Shown: positions 7,202 through 14,820 of the stretch, in pieces | How positions within the stretch are numbered: the first letter of the stretch is position 1 | Layout of the letters: every line of letters starts with the position of its first letter | From: an uncultured Eubacterium sp. | GTDB lineage: Bacteria; Bacillota; Clostridia; Lachnospirales; Lachnospiraceae | Length of the DNA: 20,416 nucleotides | Assembly: GCA_910584595.1 (NCBI GenBank) | Contig: CAJUBQ010000086.1 | Coordinates: 1-20,416, forward strand | Direction of reading: 5' to 3' | Notes under the pieces: model-generated | Databases searched by the model: none | Told to the model about the DNA's origin: nothing | Seen by the model: only the letters and a program-made list of their open reading frames with translations | Program-made: the position numbers and the translations under genes

Positions 7202-10200
7202 ATGGTGAACAAAAGAAAATGGCCGTTGGTCAGTGTCGTCGTTCCGGTATATGGAACGGAAAAATATGTGGAGAAGTGTCTGGACAGTATTTTAAATCAG
7301 ACGTATCAAAATATTGAGGTATTGGTTGTAAACGATGCTTCACCGGATCATGCAATGGAGATTGTTCGCAATTATGAAAAAATAGATGGCAGAGTCAGGC
7401 TTATTGAAAATAAGGAAAATATGGGATTGTTTCGCACAAGGCTGGCAGGCGCCAGGCAGGCTTTAGGAAAGTATATTACGTTTGTAGACAGCGATGATTA
7501 TCTGGGCATTGATTATATCAGGCTGCTGACAGTAAAAGCAGAAGAAGAACAGGCGGATATTGTCAAAGGGCAGTTCGTGATGGATGATCTTGTGAATCAG
7601 GAAAAATATACTTACACGTATATTAATAACCGGCCACAGCAGACGCTATATGGAGATGAGATTGCGAAGCGGTATTTTGAACAGGAAGGGCTGGATTTTT
7701 CCTGGCATATTGTATGTGCAAAATTGTACAATATGCAGCTATGGAAACGGTGTGAACATTACTATGAAGAGATACGAACGCATTTGATTATGACAGAGGA
7801 TATTGCGTTTTCGGCGCCTCTTTTTATATTTGCACAAAAGTATACGGAAACGGATGCGGATACCTATTTTTATGTACAGCGTAAAGATGCATCTACAAGC
7901 ATAGAAAAACAACTGAAAAAATTTGAAAAAAATATTTCTGATTTGAAGACTTCTTTTGATTTTCGGGATGATTTTTTGAAAAAAACCGGAAATTTTGAAA
8001 AATATGAAAAGAAAAACCTTGCATGGAAAAGGGGTTATGGCCGCAGCTGGAAAAATGCCATTCAATGGGCAGGATTTTCCTTAAGTCAGAGAAAATATCT
8101 GGAAAAATTAGTGAAAGAAGCTCTATGTATAGATACATTGGAAACCATTACAAGAGAAGACAATTATTTTTATTCCATGAAGAATCCGTGGTCGCCGCGG
8201 GAAGAAGAGGTAAAAGGCGCAATCGCTGATCCTAAGATTACATGCGTCAGCTTTGATATTTTTGATACTCTTATCATGCGTCCTTTTTTTCAGCCGTCGG
8301 ATTTATTCCGTATTCTAGACTACAAATACAAAGAATTGGATCGTTACGCAATGCTTGATTTTTCAAAAGCAAGGGTGGAAGCAGAGCACAATGCGAGAAA
8401 GCAAATTGAAACATCCGGTGCGGAGGAAGTTACGCTGGAAGATATCTACAGCCATTTACACTCTGATTTTGGAATAGATACAGGGATTCTAAATAAACTG
8501 AAAACGTATGAAACAGAGTTAGAACTGCAATTTTGCTATCGGCGTGAGTTTGGATGCTCTTTGTATGAATTGGCATTATTTCTTGGCAAAAAAGTGATTC
8601 TGGCCTCAGATATGTACTTGGATAAAGAAATAGTCATACGGGTATTGAACAAAAACGGATATGACGATTATGAAAAACTGTTCTTATCTTCGGATATCCA
8701 AAAAACGAAGTCGACAGGCGGCATGTACCGTCATATTTTAAAATACTATCCGGGTAAAGGCAAGATGCTGCATATTGGGGATAATTATGAATCTGATTAT
8801 CAAATGTCAGCGAAATTTGGCATACGCAGTATTCTTTTGCCAAAGGCGGTCAGCGTATTTCGTGGGGAATATGCAGACAGGGGATATGCGTCTGGAAATT
8901 CCTATTATCATATGCTGCGCCCGTTTGGCAGCTTTTTTGACCATAAGGTATCCATAGAATTTTGGGGCATACGCTGTATGCTTGCAGTAGCGGCAAATAA
9001 ATTTTTTGATAATCCGTATAAGAACTTTCATGAAGGAACGGATTTTAACGCGGATATCTATTATATCTCCTATTATGCGCTTGGCATGCATTTGCTTGGC
9101 ATTGTATTGGATTTGTGTAAAAAATATAAAAATGATATCACCAGGACAATTCATTTCGTAGCCAGAGATGGGTATGGATGCAAACTGGTATATGACGTAT
9201 TAAAAAAATATGATCCAAAACTGCCAAAGAGCGATTATTTGTATTTATCAAGAAAAGCATTATTGCCGCTGGCGTTTTGCAGACCTTCGGATGTTTATTG
9301 TATCAAGGATTATATTTCTTATGATTCCGTGATGCAAAAAACGCCAGGGATTATTTTGGCGCAGTTTTTAGGAATCAAAGCCAATGGGAGTTTAGAGGAG
9401 TATTTAAAACAGAACGGATACGAGATGGATCATTATTTTAAAAATTTTGAATCCTTTTGTATTTTTCTGAAAATATTAGCGGCAAAAGAAGACCTGCTGG
9501 AAGAAAAAGAATCTGACCGGGAGTGCATGAAGAATCAGTTTGACCAAAGGATCGGGAAACATGATGTATTATTCGACATTGGTTATAATGGGACAGCGCA
9601 GAAAATACTGAGCAATCTAATAGGGCGACCGGTGGAAGGGTATTATGTTTATATTAATAAAGACCGTCCATTGGTAAATGAAATGGAAGCCGGATGCAAA
9701 GTAGAAACATTTTATGACAGAACGCCATGCATATCAGGGGCAATCAGGGAAGCAGTGTTTTCAAAAGGAGAGCCTTCCTGCTGCGGATATTGTATACAGG
9801 ATGGCGCTTTGCAGCCTGTGTTTGAGGAGGACCGCAGAAACTACATAGAAGCGCTGTTAAACAGAATCATTTCTCAGGGAATTTTCGATTTTGCAAATGA
9901 TTTTTGCGATAAATTTGGAGATTATTTGTCCATGGTTACGTTTCGCAGCTACGATATTTCGATTCCATTTGAATTTTTTATGGAGCGCGCTTCAGATATG
10001 GACAAAGATATTTTTGGATGCAGTTATTTTGAAGATGACATTTTCTTTGGGGATGGAAAAATTGAACTTGCGTCCTGGTGGAAAGCATATAGCATGCGGC
10101 AGGAATGCAGGGCAGCGGCCGGGCAGGCGCAGGTTTTTGAGGAAGAGATTGCAGTTCCGAAAGAATATTGCCTGCATAGCTGCAGACGCTGGCAGCGTGC

Positions 10201-10312
10201 GTTGGTATTGCTGTGCATTAATCCGAGAGCGCTTGTGAGCAAGGCTAAGAATTATTTGAAACAGGCGGGGAAGAGACATAAAAATTATGATGGAAGAAAG
10301 CAAGATTTATAA
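7202..10312 (+). CDS. Three-part glycan enzyme: GT2, HAD-like phosphatase domain and COG5610-like C-terminal domain (1036 aa)
   Basis: Residues about 8-230 form a family 2 glycosyltransferase (VSVVVPVYGTEKYVEKCLDS, VVNDASPD, and VDSDD near residue 95). A helical linker leads to a HAD-superfamily domain at about 345-560: motif I is FDIFDTL near residue 351, motif II is VILASDMY, and GDNYESDYQMSAKFG near 526 carries the last acidic residues. The final 450 residues contain FVARDGYG (about 653), YLYLSRKALLPLAF and FDIGYNGTAQ (about 790), the pattern I associate with COG5610 predicted hydrolases of capsule loci. The role of that domain is not known to me. GTGGAG 8 bases before the ATG at 7202 supports this start over the frame from 7061. 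The end overlaps the next gene by 26 bases. What the HAD domain dephosphorylates is open. Confidence 0.88.
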   Translation: MVNKRKWPLVSVVVPVYGTEKYVEKCLDSILNQTYQNIEVLVVNDASPDHAMEIVRNYEKIDGRVRLIENKENMGLFRTRLAGARQALGKYITFVDSDDYLGIDYIRLLTVKAEEEQADIVKGQFVMDDLVNQEKYTYTYINNRPQQTLYGDEIAKRYFEQEGLDFSWHIVCAKLYNMQLWKRCEHYYEEIRTHLIMTEDIAFSAPLFIFAQKYTETDADTYFYVQRKDASTSIEKQLKKFEKNISDLKTSFDFRDDFLKKTGNFEKYEKKNLAWKRGYGRSWKNAIQWAGFSLSQRKYLEKLVKEALCIDTLETITREDNYFYSMKNPWSPREEEVKGAIADPKITCVSFDIFDTLIMRPFFQPSDLFRILDYKYKELDRYAMLDFSKARVEAEHNARKQIETSGAEEVTLEDIYSHLHSDFGIDTGILNKLKTYETELELQFCYRREFGCSLYELALFLGKKVILASDMYLDKEIVIRVLNKNGYDDYEKLFLSSDIQKTKSTGGMYRHILKYYPGKGKMLHIGDNYESDYQMSAKFGIRSILLPKAVSVFRGEYADRGYASGNSYYHMLRPFGSFFDHKVSIEFWGIRCMLAVAANKFFDNPYKNFHEGTDFNADIYYISYYALGMHLLGIVLDLCKKYKNDITRTIHFVARDGYGCKLVYDVLKKYDPKLPKSDYLYLSRKALLPLAFCRPSDVYCIKDYISYDSVMQKTPGIILAQFLGIKANGSLEEYLKQNGYEMDHYFKNFESFCIFLKILAAKEDLLEEKESDRECMKNQFDQRIGKHDVLFDIGYNGTAQKILSNLIGRPVEGYYVYINKDRPLVNEMEAGCKVETFYDRTPCISGAIREAVFSKGEPSCCGYCIQDGALQPVFEEDRRNYIEALLNRIISQGIFDFANDFCDKFGDYLSMVTFRSYDISIPFEFFMERASDMDKDIFGCSYFEDDIFFGDGKIELASWWKAYSMRQECRAAAGQAQVFEEEIAVPKEYCLHSCRRWQRALVLLCINPRALVSKAKNYLKQAGKRHKNYDGRKQDL

Positions 10313-11360
10313 AATTTGGCTGGTAAGTACGATTGGATTAACGATGATTATTCTTGCTATGCTGGCTTCGGTGACAATATATATTGATCCATTGTTTCAT
10401 TATCATGCTCCGTTGGATCGTTTTGCGTATCCGATTTATAATGAACGGTATCAAAATGATGGCATTACCAGGAAATTTGAATATGACGGCATTATCACAG
10501 GGACTTCCATGACGGAAAATTTTAAAAAGACAGAAGCAGACGTTCTATTTGATGCTGATTTTATCAAAGTTCCATATATGGGCGGCACTTATAAAGAAAT
10601 TAATGACAATTTGAAAAGAGCATATCATGCGGGAAAAAACATCCGGTATGTCATTCGCTGCCTGGATTACAGTTTGATGGACACAGATAAGGATGCTTAC
10701 AGCGAAAATATGGATTATCCCTTTTATCTTTACAATGATAATTTGTTTGATGATTTAAATTATGTGTTAAACAAAGAGATATTGTTTACGCAGACAGGCT
10801 ATGTGATAGATTATACGCGGGATGGGAATCAGACAACTTCATTTGATGAGTATGCAAATTGGAACGATTTATTTGCGTTTGGAGCAGACGAGGTTCTTGG
10901 CACATATACCTTGGGTGAAAAAATAGAAAATTCCTCTGCTTTGACGCAGGAAGAGTACGACAGACTGATGGGAAACATCCGGCAGAATGTAACAGATTTG
11001 GCGGATGAACATCCAGAAACAGTATTTTGTTATTTTTTCTCACCTTACAGCATCTGTTACTGGGATAACTTGAACAATGCCGGAAAGGCAGAATGGTGGA
11101 TTAATGCGGAAAAAGCTGTGATTGAAGAAATTTTAAAACATCCGAATATTAAGCTGTATTCCTTTACAAATAATTATGAACTTGTATGCAATCTGGATAA
11201 TTACAAAGATGAGGGTCATTATGGGGAGTGGGTCAATTCCTGGATTCTGCAATGGATGCATGAAGGAAAGTATCTTTTAACAAAAGATAACTATCAGGAA
11301 TACATAAATTCAATTCGGGAATTTTATCTCTCCTATGATTACGCTTCGCTGCGGAAATAG
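10287..11360 (+). CDS. Membrane-anchored SGNH-like protein paired with the MBOAT acyltransferase (357 aa)
   Basis: One membrane segment at about residues 9-33 is followed by an extracytoplasmic domain. GTSMTENF (Ser74) matches the nucleophile block of SGNH/GDSL hydrolases, and DEGHYGEW (D308, H311) matches the C-terminal Asp/His block. A possible oxyanion Asn was not fixed. In other systems an MBOAT protein passes an acyl group through the membrane and an SGNH-type partner outside (PatB, AlgJ/AlgX, DltD) transfers it to a glycan or polymer. The position 15 bases before the MBOAT gene fits that role, but acyl transfer is inferred. ATG occurs at 10287 and 10290. Both share the site GGGGAAGAG and overlap the previous gene. 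The protein could instead be a deacylase. Confidence 0.72.
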   Translation: MMEESKIYKIWLVSTIGLTMIILAMLASVTIYIDPLFHYHAPLDRFAYPIYNERYQNDGITRKFEYDGIITGTSMTENFKKTEADVLFDADFIKVPYMGGTYKEINDNLKRAYHAGKNIRYVIRCLDYSLMDTDKDAYSENMDYPFYLYNDNLFDDLNYVLNKEILFTQTGYVIDYTRDGNQTTSFDEYANWNDLFAFGADEVLGTYTLGEKIENSSALTQEEYDRLMGNIRQNVTDLADEHPETVFCYFFSPYSICYWDNLNNAGKAEWWINAEKAVIEEILKHPNIKLYSFTNNYELVCNLDNYKDEGHYGEWVNSWILQWMHEGKYLLTKDNYQEYINSIREFYLSYDYASLRK

Positions 11361-11375
11361 GGGAGGGGAGGAGAG

Positions 11376-12841
11376 ATGTTATTTAATTCTTACATATTTA
11401 TTTTTTTGTTTCTTCCGGCATCGATCATAGGATTTTATGGGATCAATTTTTTCAGAATGTATCGGATTGCAAATTTATTTTTGATTGGAATGTCTTTATG
11501 GTTTTATGGGTATTTTCATCCATCTTATGTAGGGATTATCTGCGCCAGTATTGCAGTAAATTTTTTGATAGCAAAAAAAATGGATCGGGGGAGGGCAGCT
11601 CAGAAATTATGGATAAAAAGGTTACTTTTGACTGCGGGGATATGTATGAATATTGCAGTAATATTTTATTTTAAATATTACGATTTTTTTATTGAAAATA
11701 TGAATTCGTTATTTCATAAGTCGTTTGAAATGAAACATATAATGCTGCCGCTTGGCATTAGTTTTTTTACATTTCAGCAGATTTCCTATTTGGCAGATGC
11801 GTACAGAGGGGAAACGGGAGATTATGGTTTTGACGAATATGCTTTATTTGTATCGTTTTTTCCGCAGCTGGTTGCAGGTCCGATTGTGCTTCACAGTGAA
11901 GTGATTCCTCAGTTTCGCAGACAGGAGAACCGTCATATCATTGTACAGAATTTTGCCAAAGGATTTTATGTGTTTGCACTTGGTTTGTTTAAAAAAGTTC
12001 TGATTGCGGATACTTTTGGCAAAGCCGTCACATTTGGATATGAAAATATTGAGACACTCAGTTCTATGGAAGCATTGCTTGTGTCAGTATCCTATACGTT
12101 TCAGCTGTATTTTGATTTCAGCGGATATTGTGATATGGCTGGCGGCATTGGATATCTGTTTAATATTGAGCTGCCTCAGAATTTTAATTCTCCGTATAAG
12201 GCTGCATCTATTACTGAATTTTGGGAAAGATGGCATATGTCTTTGACAAGATTTTTAAAGACTTATATTTATATTCCACTTGGGGGAAACCGAAAAGGGA
12301 AAATAAGGACTTATATCAATATTATGATTGTATATTTGGTCAGCGGAATCTGGCATGGGGCAAACTGGACGTTCGTTTTTTGGGGCGTGCTGCATGGGAT
12401 TTTCAGCTGTCTGAACCGGATGTTTCAAAAAACATGGGGCAAGTTGGGGAAGTTACAAGATGGGCTGTGACATTTATGCTGGTGAATGTCCTTTGGATTC
12501 TTTTTCGGGCAGACAGTATTACTTTGGCAAAATTATTTCTTGTAAAACTATGCTGTCTGTCTGGCTTTGATATCCGTCAGGAGTTATATCAGTGTTTTCA
12601 TTTGCCGGAGTTGGAATGGATGGGAAGATTTCCGTTTTTTGAATATTTTATGTCAAGGGTTACGGGTTTTTATTTATGGATGTTTATTTTAGGAGCTTTT
12701 TATGTCGTGCTGAATTGTCATAACAGTAAAGAAGCAGAGTTTAAGCCAACGGTAGTAAGCTCTTTGATAACGGTTATATTTATGGTATGTTCGGTAATGT
12801 CACTGGCAGGGATATCGACTTTTTTATATTTTGATTTTTGA
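11376..12841 (+). pseudogene. MBOAT-family O-acyltransferase, split by a one-base frameshift
   Basis: A polytopic DltB/AlgI-like acyltransferase that would move an acyl group across the membrane for glycan acylation. Frame one runs 11376-12470 (364 aa) and includes RWHMSLTRFLKTYIYIPLGGNRKG and the catalytic His in WHGANW (H327), then ends in a non-family tail at TGA 12468-12470. The missing C-terminus continues in the -1 frame to 12841 (VTRWAVTFMLVNVLWILFRADS ... GISTFLYFDF, the usual family ending). Adding one G to the run GGGG at 12446-12449 restores KLGEVTRWAV and a 488-residue protein, a normal length. The A-run 12427-12432 lies just upstream of the switch. This could be a true mutation, a phase-variable tract or a sequence error. 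The ribosome binding site GGGGAGGAG lies just before ATG. Confidence 0.85.
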
Positions 12842-12883
12842 TGTATTTTGATTTGCTTGGAATACATAGATTAAGGAGTAAAA

Positions 12884-12946
12884 ATGAATAGGATTTGGAA
12901 GGTTGAAACAGATGCGTATATGCTTGAAAAAAGGCCGTTTCTTTAG
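12884..12946 (+). other. Possible 20-codon reading frame after the MBOAT gene
   Basis: A strong AAGGAG (12873-12878) precedes ATG at 12884, and the frame reads MNRIWKVETDAYMLEKRPFL before TAG. It resembles no protein I know. It may be the stump of a further glycan-operon gene cut away when the downstream nuclease segment arrived. The promoter at 12924-12952 overlaps its end. Coding is not proven. Confidence 0.25.
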
Positions 12947-12952
12947 TATAAT
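12924..12952 (+). promoter_or_regulatory. Sigma-A type promoter before the Rpn-family gene
   Basis: TTGAAA (12924-12929) and TATAAT (12947-12952) are separated by exactly 17 bases. Transcription would start near 12959, about 60 bases before the Rpn start. This gives the nuclease gene transcription independent of the glycan operon. Confidence 0.7.
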
Positions 12953-13017
12953 GAAGCTGTGGCTGGAGAGGAAATTTGACGATATAATGGCCATACACTC
13001 ATGCAGAAAGTCGGTGG

Positions 13018-14016
13018 ATGCCGTTGAAAGCAGATACGATTACAAAGGATTATGTAAAAGATGCGGGCGTGTTTGCCGACATTTTCAATTACTATATTTA
13101 CGGTGGGCGGCAGGTAATCCTGCCAGAGCAGCTTACGGAGCGTGATTCCATGAAAATTGCGTTGCCGTATGGTGCAGATGGCGCTGTAGTTCCCGTCCAG
13201 AAATTCCGTGATGTACAGAAACTGTATGCAGCAATGACCGACGGGAAGATGGAATATGTGCTTTATGGTGCGGAGAACCAGGCGGAGATTCATTATGCCA
13301 TGCCAGTGAAGAACAATCTTTATGATGCACTAGAGTATGCAGGGCAGGTGGAAGAGGCGGCAAAGTCGCACCGGAAGGAAATGAAGCGGAAAAGGGAGCA
13401 GGGGGAAACGTCTGCTGAAGAAGGCGGGAAAACACCAGGCGCAGGTGAATTCTTAAGCGGTTTCTGGATGGAGGACAGACTGATACCCTCCATTACAGTT
13501 ACCATATTTTTCGGCTCGGAAGAATGGAATGGGCCGTTAAGCCTCTTTGAGATGATGGATGTGTCAGACCCGGATGTGCTTGCTTGCATGGACGATTATC
13601 ATGTGCGGCTGATTGCTCCAGTGCAGATGACGGATGAGGAGATTATGAAATTCCAGTCCAGCCTGCGGGAGGTCATGCTGTTCATCAAGTATTCGAAAGA
13701 CAAGGAAAATTTAAGCAGGGTATTGGCAGCCAATGAAAAGCGTTTCCGAGAAGTGGAGCGCAGGGCGGCAGATGTGATTGAGGTAATTACGAATTCAGGC
13801 ATAAAATATGATGAGGAAGACGAGGTGGTTAATGTGTGCCAGGCGATTCAGGAAATGAGGAAAGAGGAAAGGCAGATAGGAGAGTTGAATAAAGCCAAGG
13901 AAGCGGCCAGAAATTTTTATAATCTTGGGATTGATGTCGAAAAGATTGCCCAAGGTGTAGGGTATGCGGTGGAAACTGTAAAAGAATGGATTGGTCTTTC
14001 CGGCGATGTCAAGTGA
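13018..14016 (+). CDS. Rpn-family recombination-promoting nuclease / PD-(D/E)XK putative transposase (332 aa)
   Basis: Matches the Rpn (YhgA-like, PDDEXK transposase) proteins that occur in many copies in Lachnospiraceae. Recognisable landmarks are LKADTITKDYV at the start, FRDVQKLYAAM, the catalytic-region strand YGAENQAEIHYAMPV (about 82-96), FLSGFWMEDRLIPSITVTIFFG, and the C-terminal LREVMLFIKYSKDKENL followed by a helical tail with an HTH-like end (NLGIDVEKIAQGVGYAVETVKEWIG). E. coli RpnA is a DNA endonuclease that stimulates RecA-independent recombination. The role of the clostridial copies is unknown. The tail lacks the GREEG repeats often seen in paralogs. The start may be ATG 13018 or TTG 13024. 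GGTGG at 13013-13017 is better spaced for the TTG. An upstream stop at 12985 limits extension. Confidence 0.85.
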   Translation: MPLKADTITKDYVKDAGVFADIFNYYIYGGRQVILPEQLTERDSMKIALPYGADGAVVPVQKFRDVQKLYAAMTDGKMEYVLYGAENQAEIHYAMPVKNNLYDALEYAGQVEEAAKSHRKEMKRKREQGETSAEEGGKTPGAGEFLSGFWMEDRLIPSITVTIFFGSEEWNGPLSLFEMMDVSDPDVLACMDDYHVRLIAPVQMTDEEIMKFQSSLREVMLFIKYSKDKENLSRVLAANEKRFREVERRAADVIEVITNSGIKYDEEDEVVNVCQAIQEMRKEERQIGELNKAKEAARNFYNLGIDVEKIAQGVGYAVETVKEWIGLSGDVK

Positions 14017-14337
14017 TACGTAGTGCATTTGAATAGGCTAAGGATTTTCGTGTGTTTTTAGGGATGTTTTTACTTTAGAGAGGGAGCGAATGTTTGTTCT
14101 GCGGCTGTTTTTTCTGATAGTATGTACTCTCAGGCAAAACCTTTATATGAACACGGAAACATTAGGGGTAATGTTTGCAAAACAGGGAAAGGACAGTGAA
14201 ACTTTTCGAAGTCCGAGGTAAGGAACGGTAAAGAAATAACTGCTGAATCAAACGCTGCATGAGATAAGAAACTGTTCATCGGCAATGTATACTGTAACAA
14301 TTTAGTAATATTTATATAAAAAATATGGAAAAAAGTA
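14017..14337. other. Gene-free interval between the Rpn gene and the secG promoter
   Basis: No long reading frame is present. A 43-codon frame (14090-14221, MFVLRLFFLIVCTLRQ...) follows AGAGAGGGAG, but the gap from the purine run to ATG is only about 3 bases and nothing is recognised in it. No terminator with a clear U-run is visible after the Rpn stop. The segment reads CTCAGGCAAAAC at 14128-14139, which resembles part of a glycine riboswitch, but the rest of that aptamer is missing. Confidence 0.4.
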
Positions 14338-14366
14338 TTGAATTTGCCGGCAGACTATGCTACAAT
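14338..14366 (+). promoter_or_regulatory. Promoter for secG (and perhaps the genes behind it)
   Basis: TTGAAT (14338-14343) and TACAAT (14361-14366) have a 17-base spacer, and TG at 14358-14359 adds an extended -10 element. The start point would be near 14373, which rules out the TTG at 14338 as a translation start and leaves a leader of about 67 bases. Confidence 0.7.
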
Positions 14367-14439
14367 AACAAAAGTCATGAGTCTGTACATCTTTCGTATC
14401 GCAAATGTGCAGATTAATTACAAGATGGAGGTGTCAATT

Positions 14440-14682
14440 TTGGCTGCGGTGAAGCTTATTCTGGAAGTTTTATTTATTATAGTATGTATCGCATTAACAG
14501 TGATTATTTTAATGCAGGAAGGAAAGTCAGCAGGACTGGGAGCGATTGCCGGTGCGGCAGATACTTACTGGGGCAAAAATAAAGGCCGTTCGATGGAAGG
14601 GATGCTTGTAAAGCTGACAAGAGTGCTTGTTGTATTATTTATCGTTATTTCAGCTGTCCTGAATATAGGAAGCTTTCATTAG
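14440..14682 (+). CDS. secG: Preprotein translocase subunit SecG (80 aa, TTG start)
   Basis: SecG is the small accessory subunit of the SecYEG channel, and its membrane inversion assists SecA-driven export. The protein has two membrane helices (about 3-24 and 57-76) around the conserved cytoplasmic loop LMQEGKSAGLGAIAGAADTYWGKNKGRSMEG, as expected for Firmicutes SecG. The TTG at 14440 is preferred because GGAGGTG (14427-14433) sits 6-7 bases upstream and the resulting N-terminus (MAAVKLILEVLF) lines up with known SecG starts. An in-frame ATG at 14425 overlaps that site and lacks its own. The gene is followed at once by a terminator, so rnr and smpB may need another promoter or read-through. 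Confidence 0.95.
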   Translation: MAAVKLILEVLFIIVCIALTVIILMQEGKSAGLGAIAGAADTYWGKNKGRSMEGMLVKLTRVLVVLFIVISAVLNIGSFH

Positions 14683-14692
14683 TGAACGAATG

Positions 14693-14721
14693 AAACTGTC
14701 GCGAAGAGCGGCAGTTTTTTT
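14693..14721 (+). terminator. Rho-independent terminator after secG
   Basis: AAACTGTCGC (14693-14702) pairs with GCGGCAGTTT (14708-14717), ten pairs with one G-U, around the loop GAAGA. A run of seven T (14715-14721) follows. It is placed 10 bases after the secG stop. Confidence 0.88.
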
Positions 14722-14820
14722 GTAATTAGCAGTTTTTTATAATTATAAGTAACAGTTCTATAGGTTATCTAAACGGTTACAATGATAAAGACTGGCCGGT
14801 AAAAGAAAAGGAAGAAATGT

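Noticed and set aside
12425..12470. Programmed -1 ribosomal frameshift in the MBOAT gene
   Set aside because: The A-run (12427-12432) is not in the X-XXY-YYZ phase and no clear stimulatory hairpin follows; a base loss in a homopolymer explains the break more simply.
12903..13145. Overlapping 80-codon frame before the Rpn gene
   Set aside because: Its second half is an out-of-frame reading of the Rpn N-terminus (positions 13018 onward), and its ATG has no ribosome binding site.
14066..14221. Glycine riboswitch-like segment (CTCAGGCAAAAC) and a 43-codon frame
   Set aside because: Only a short piece matches; the conserved CCGAAGGGGCAA part and the second aptamer are missing, and the gene behind is secG with its own promoter. 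The small frame has a poorly spaced ribosome binding site and no known relatives.
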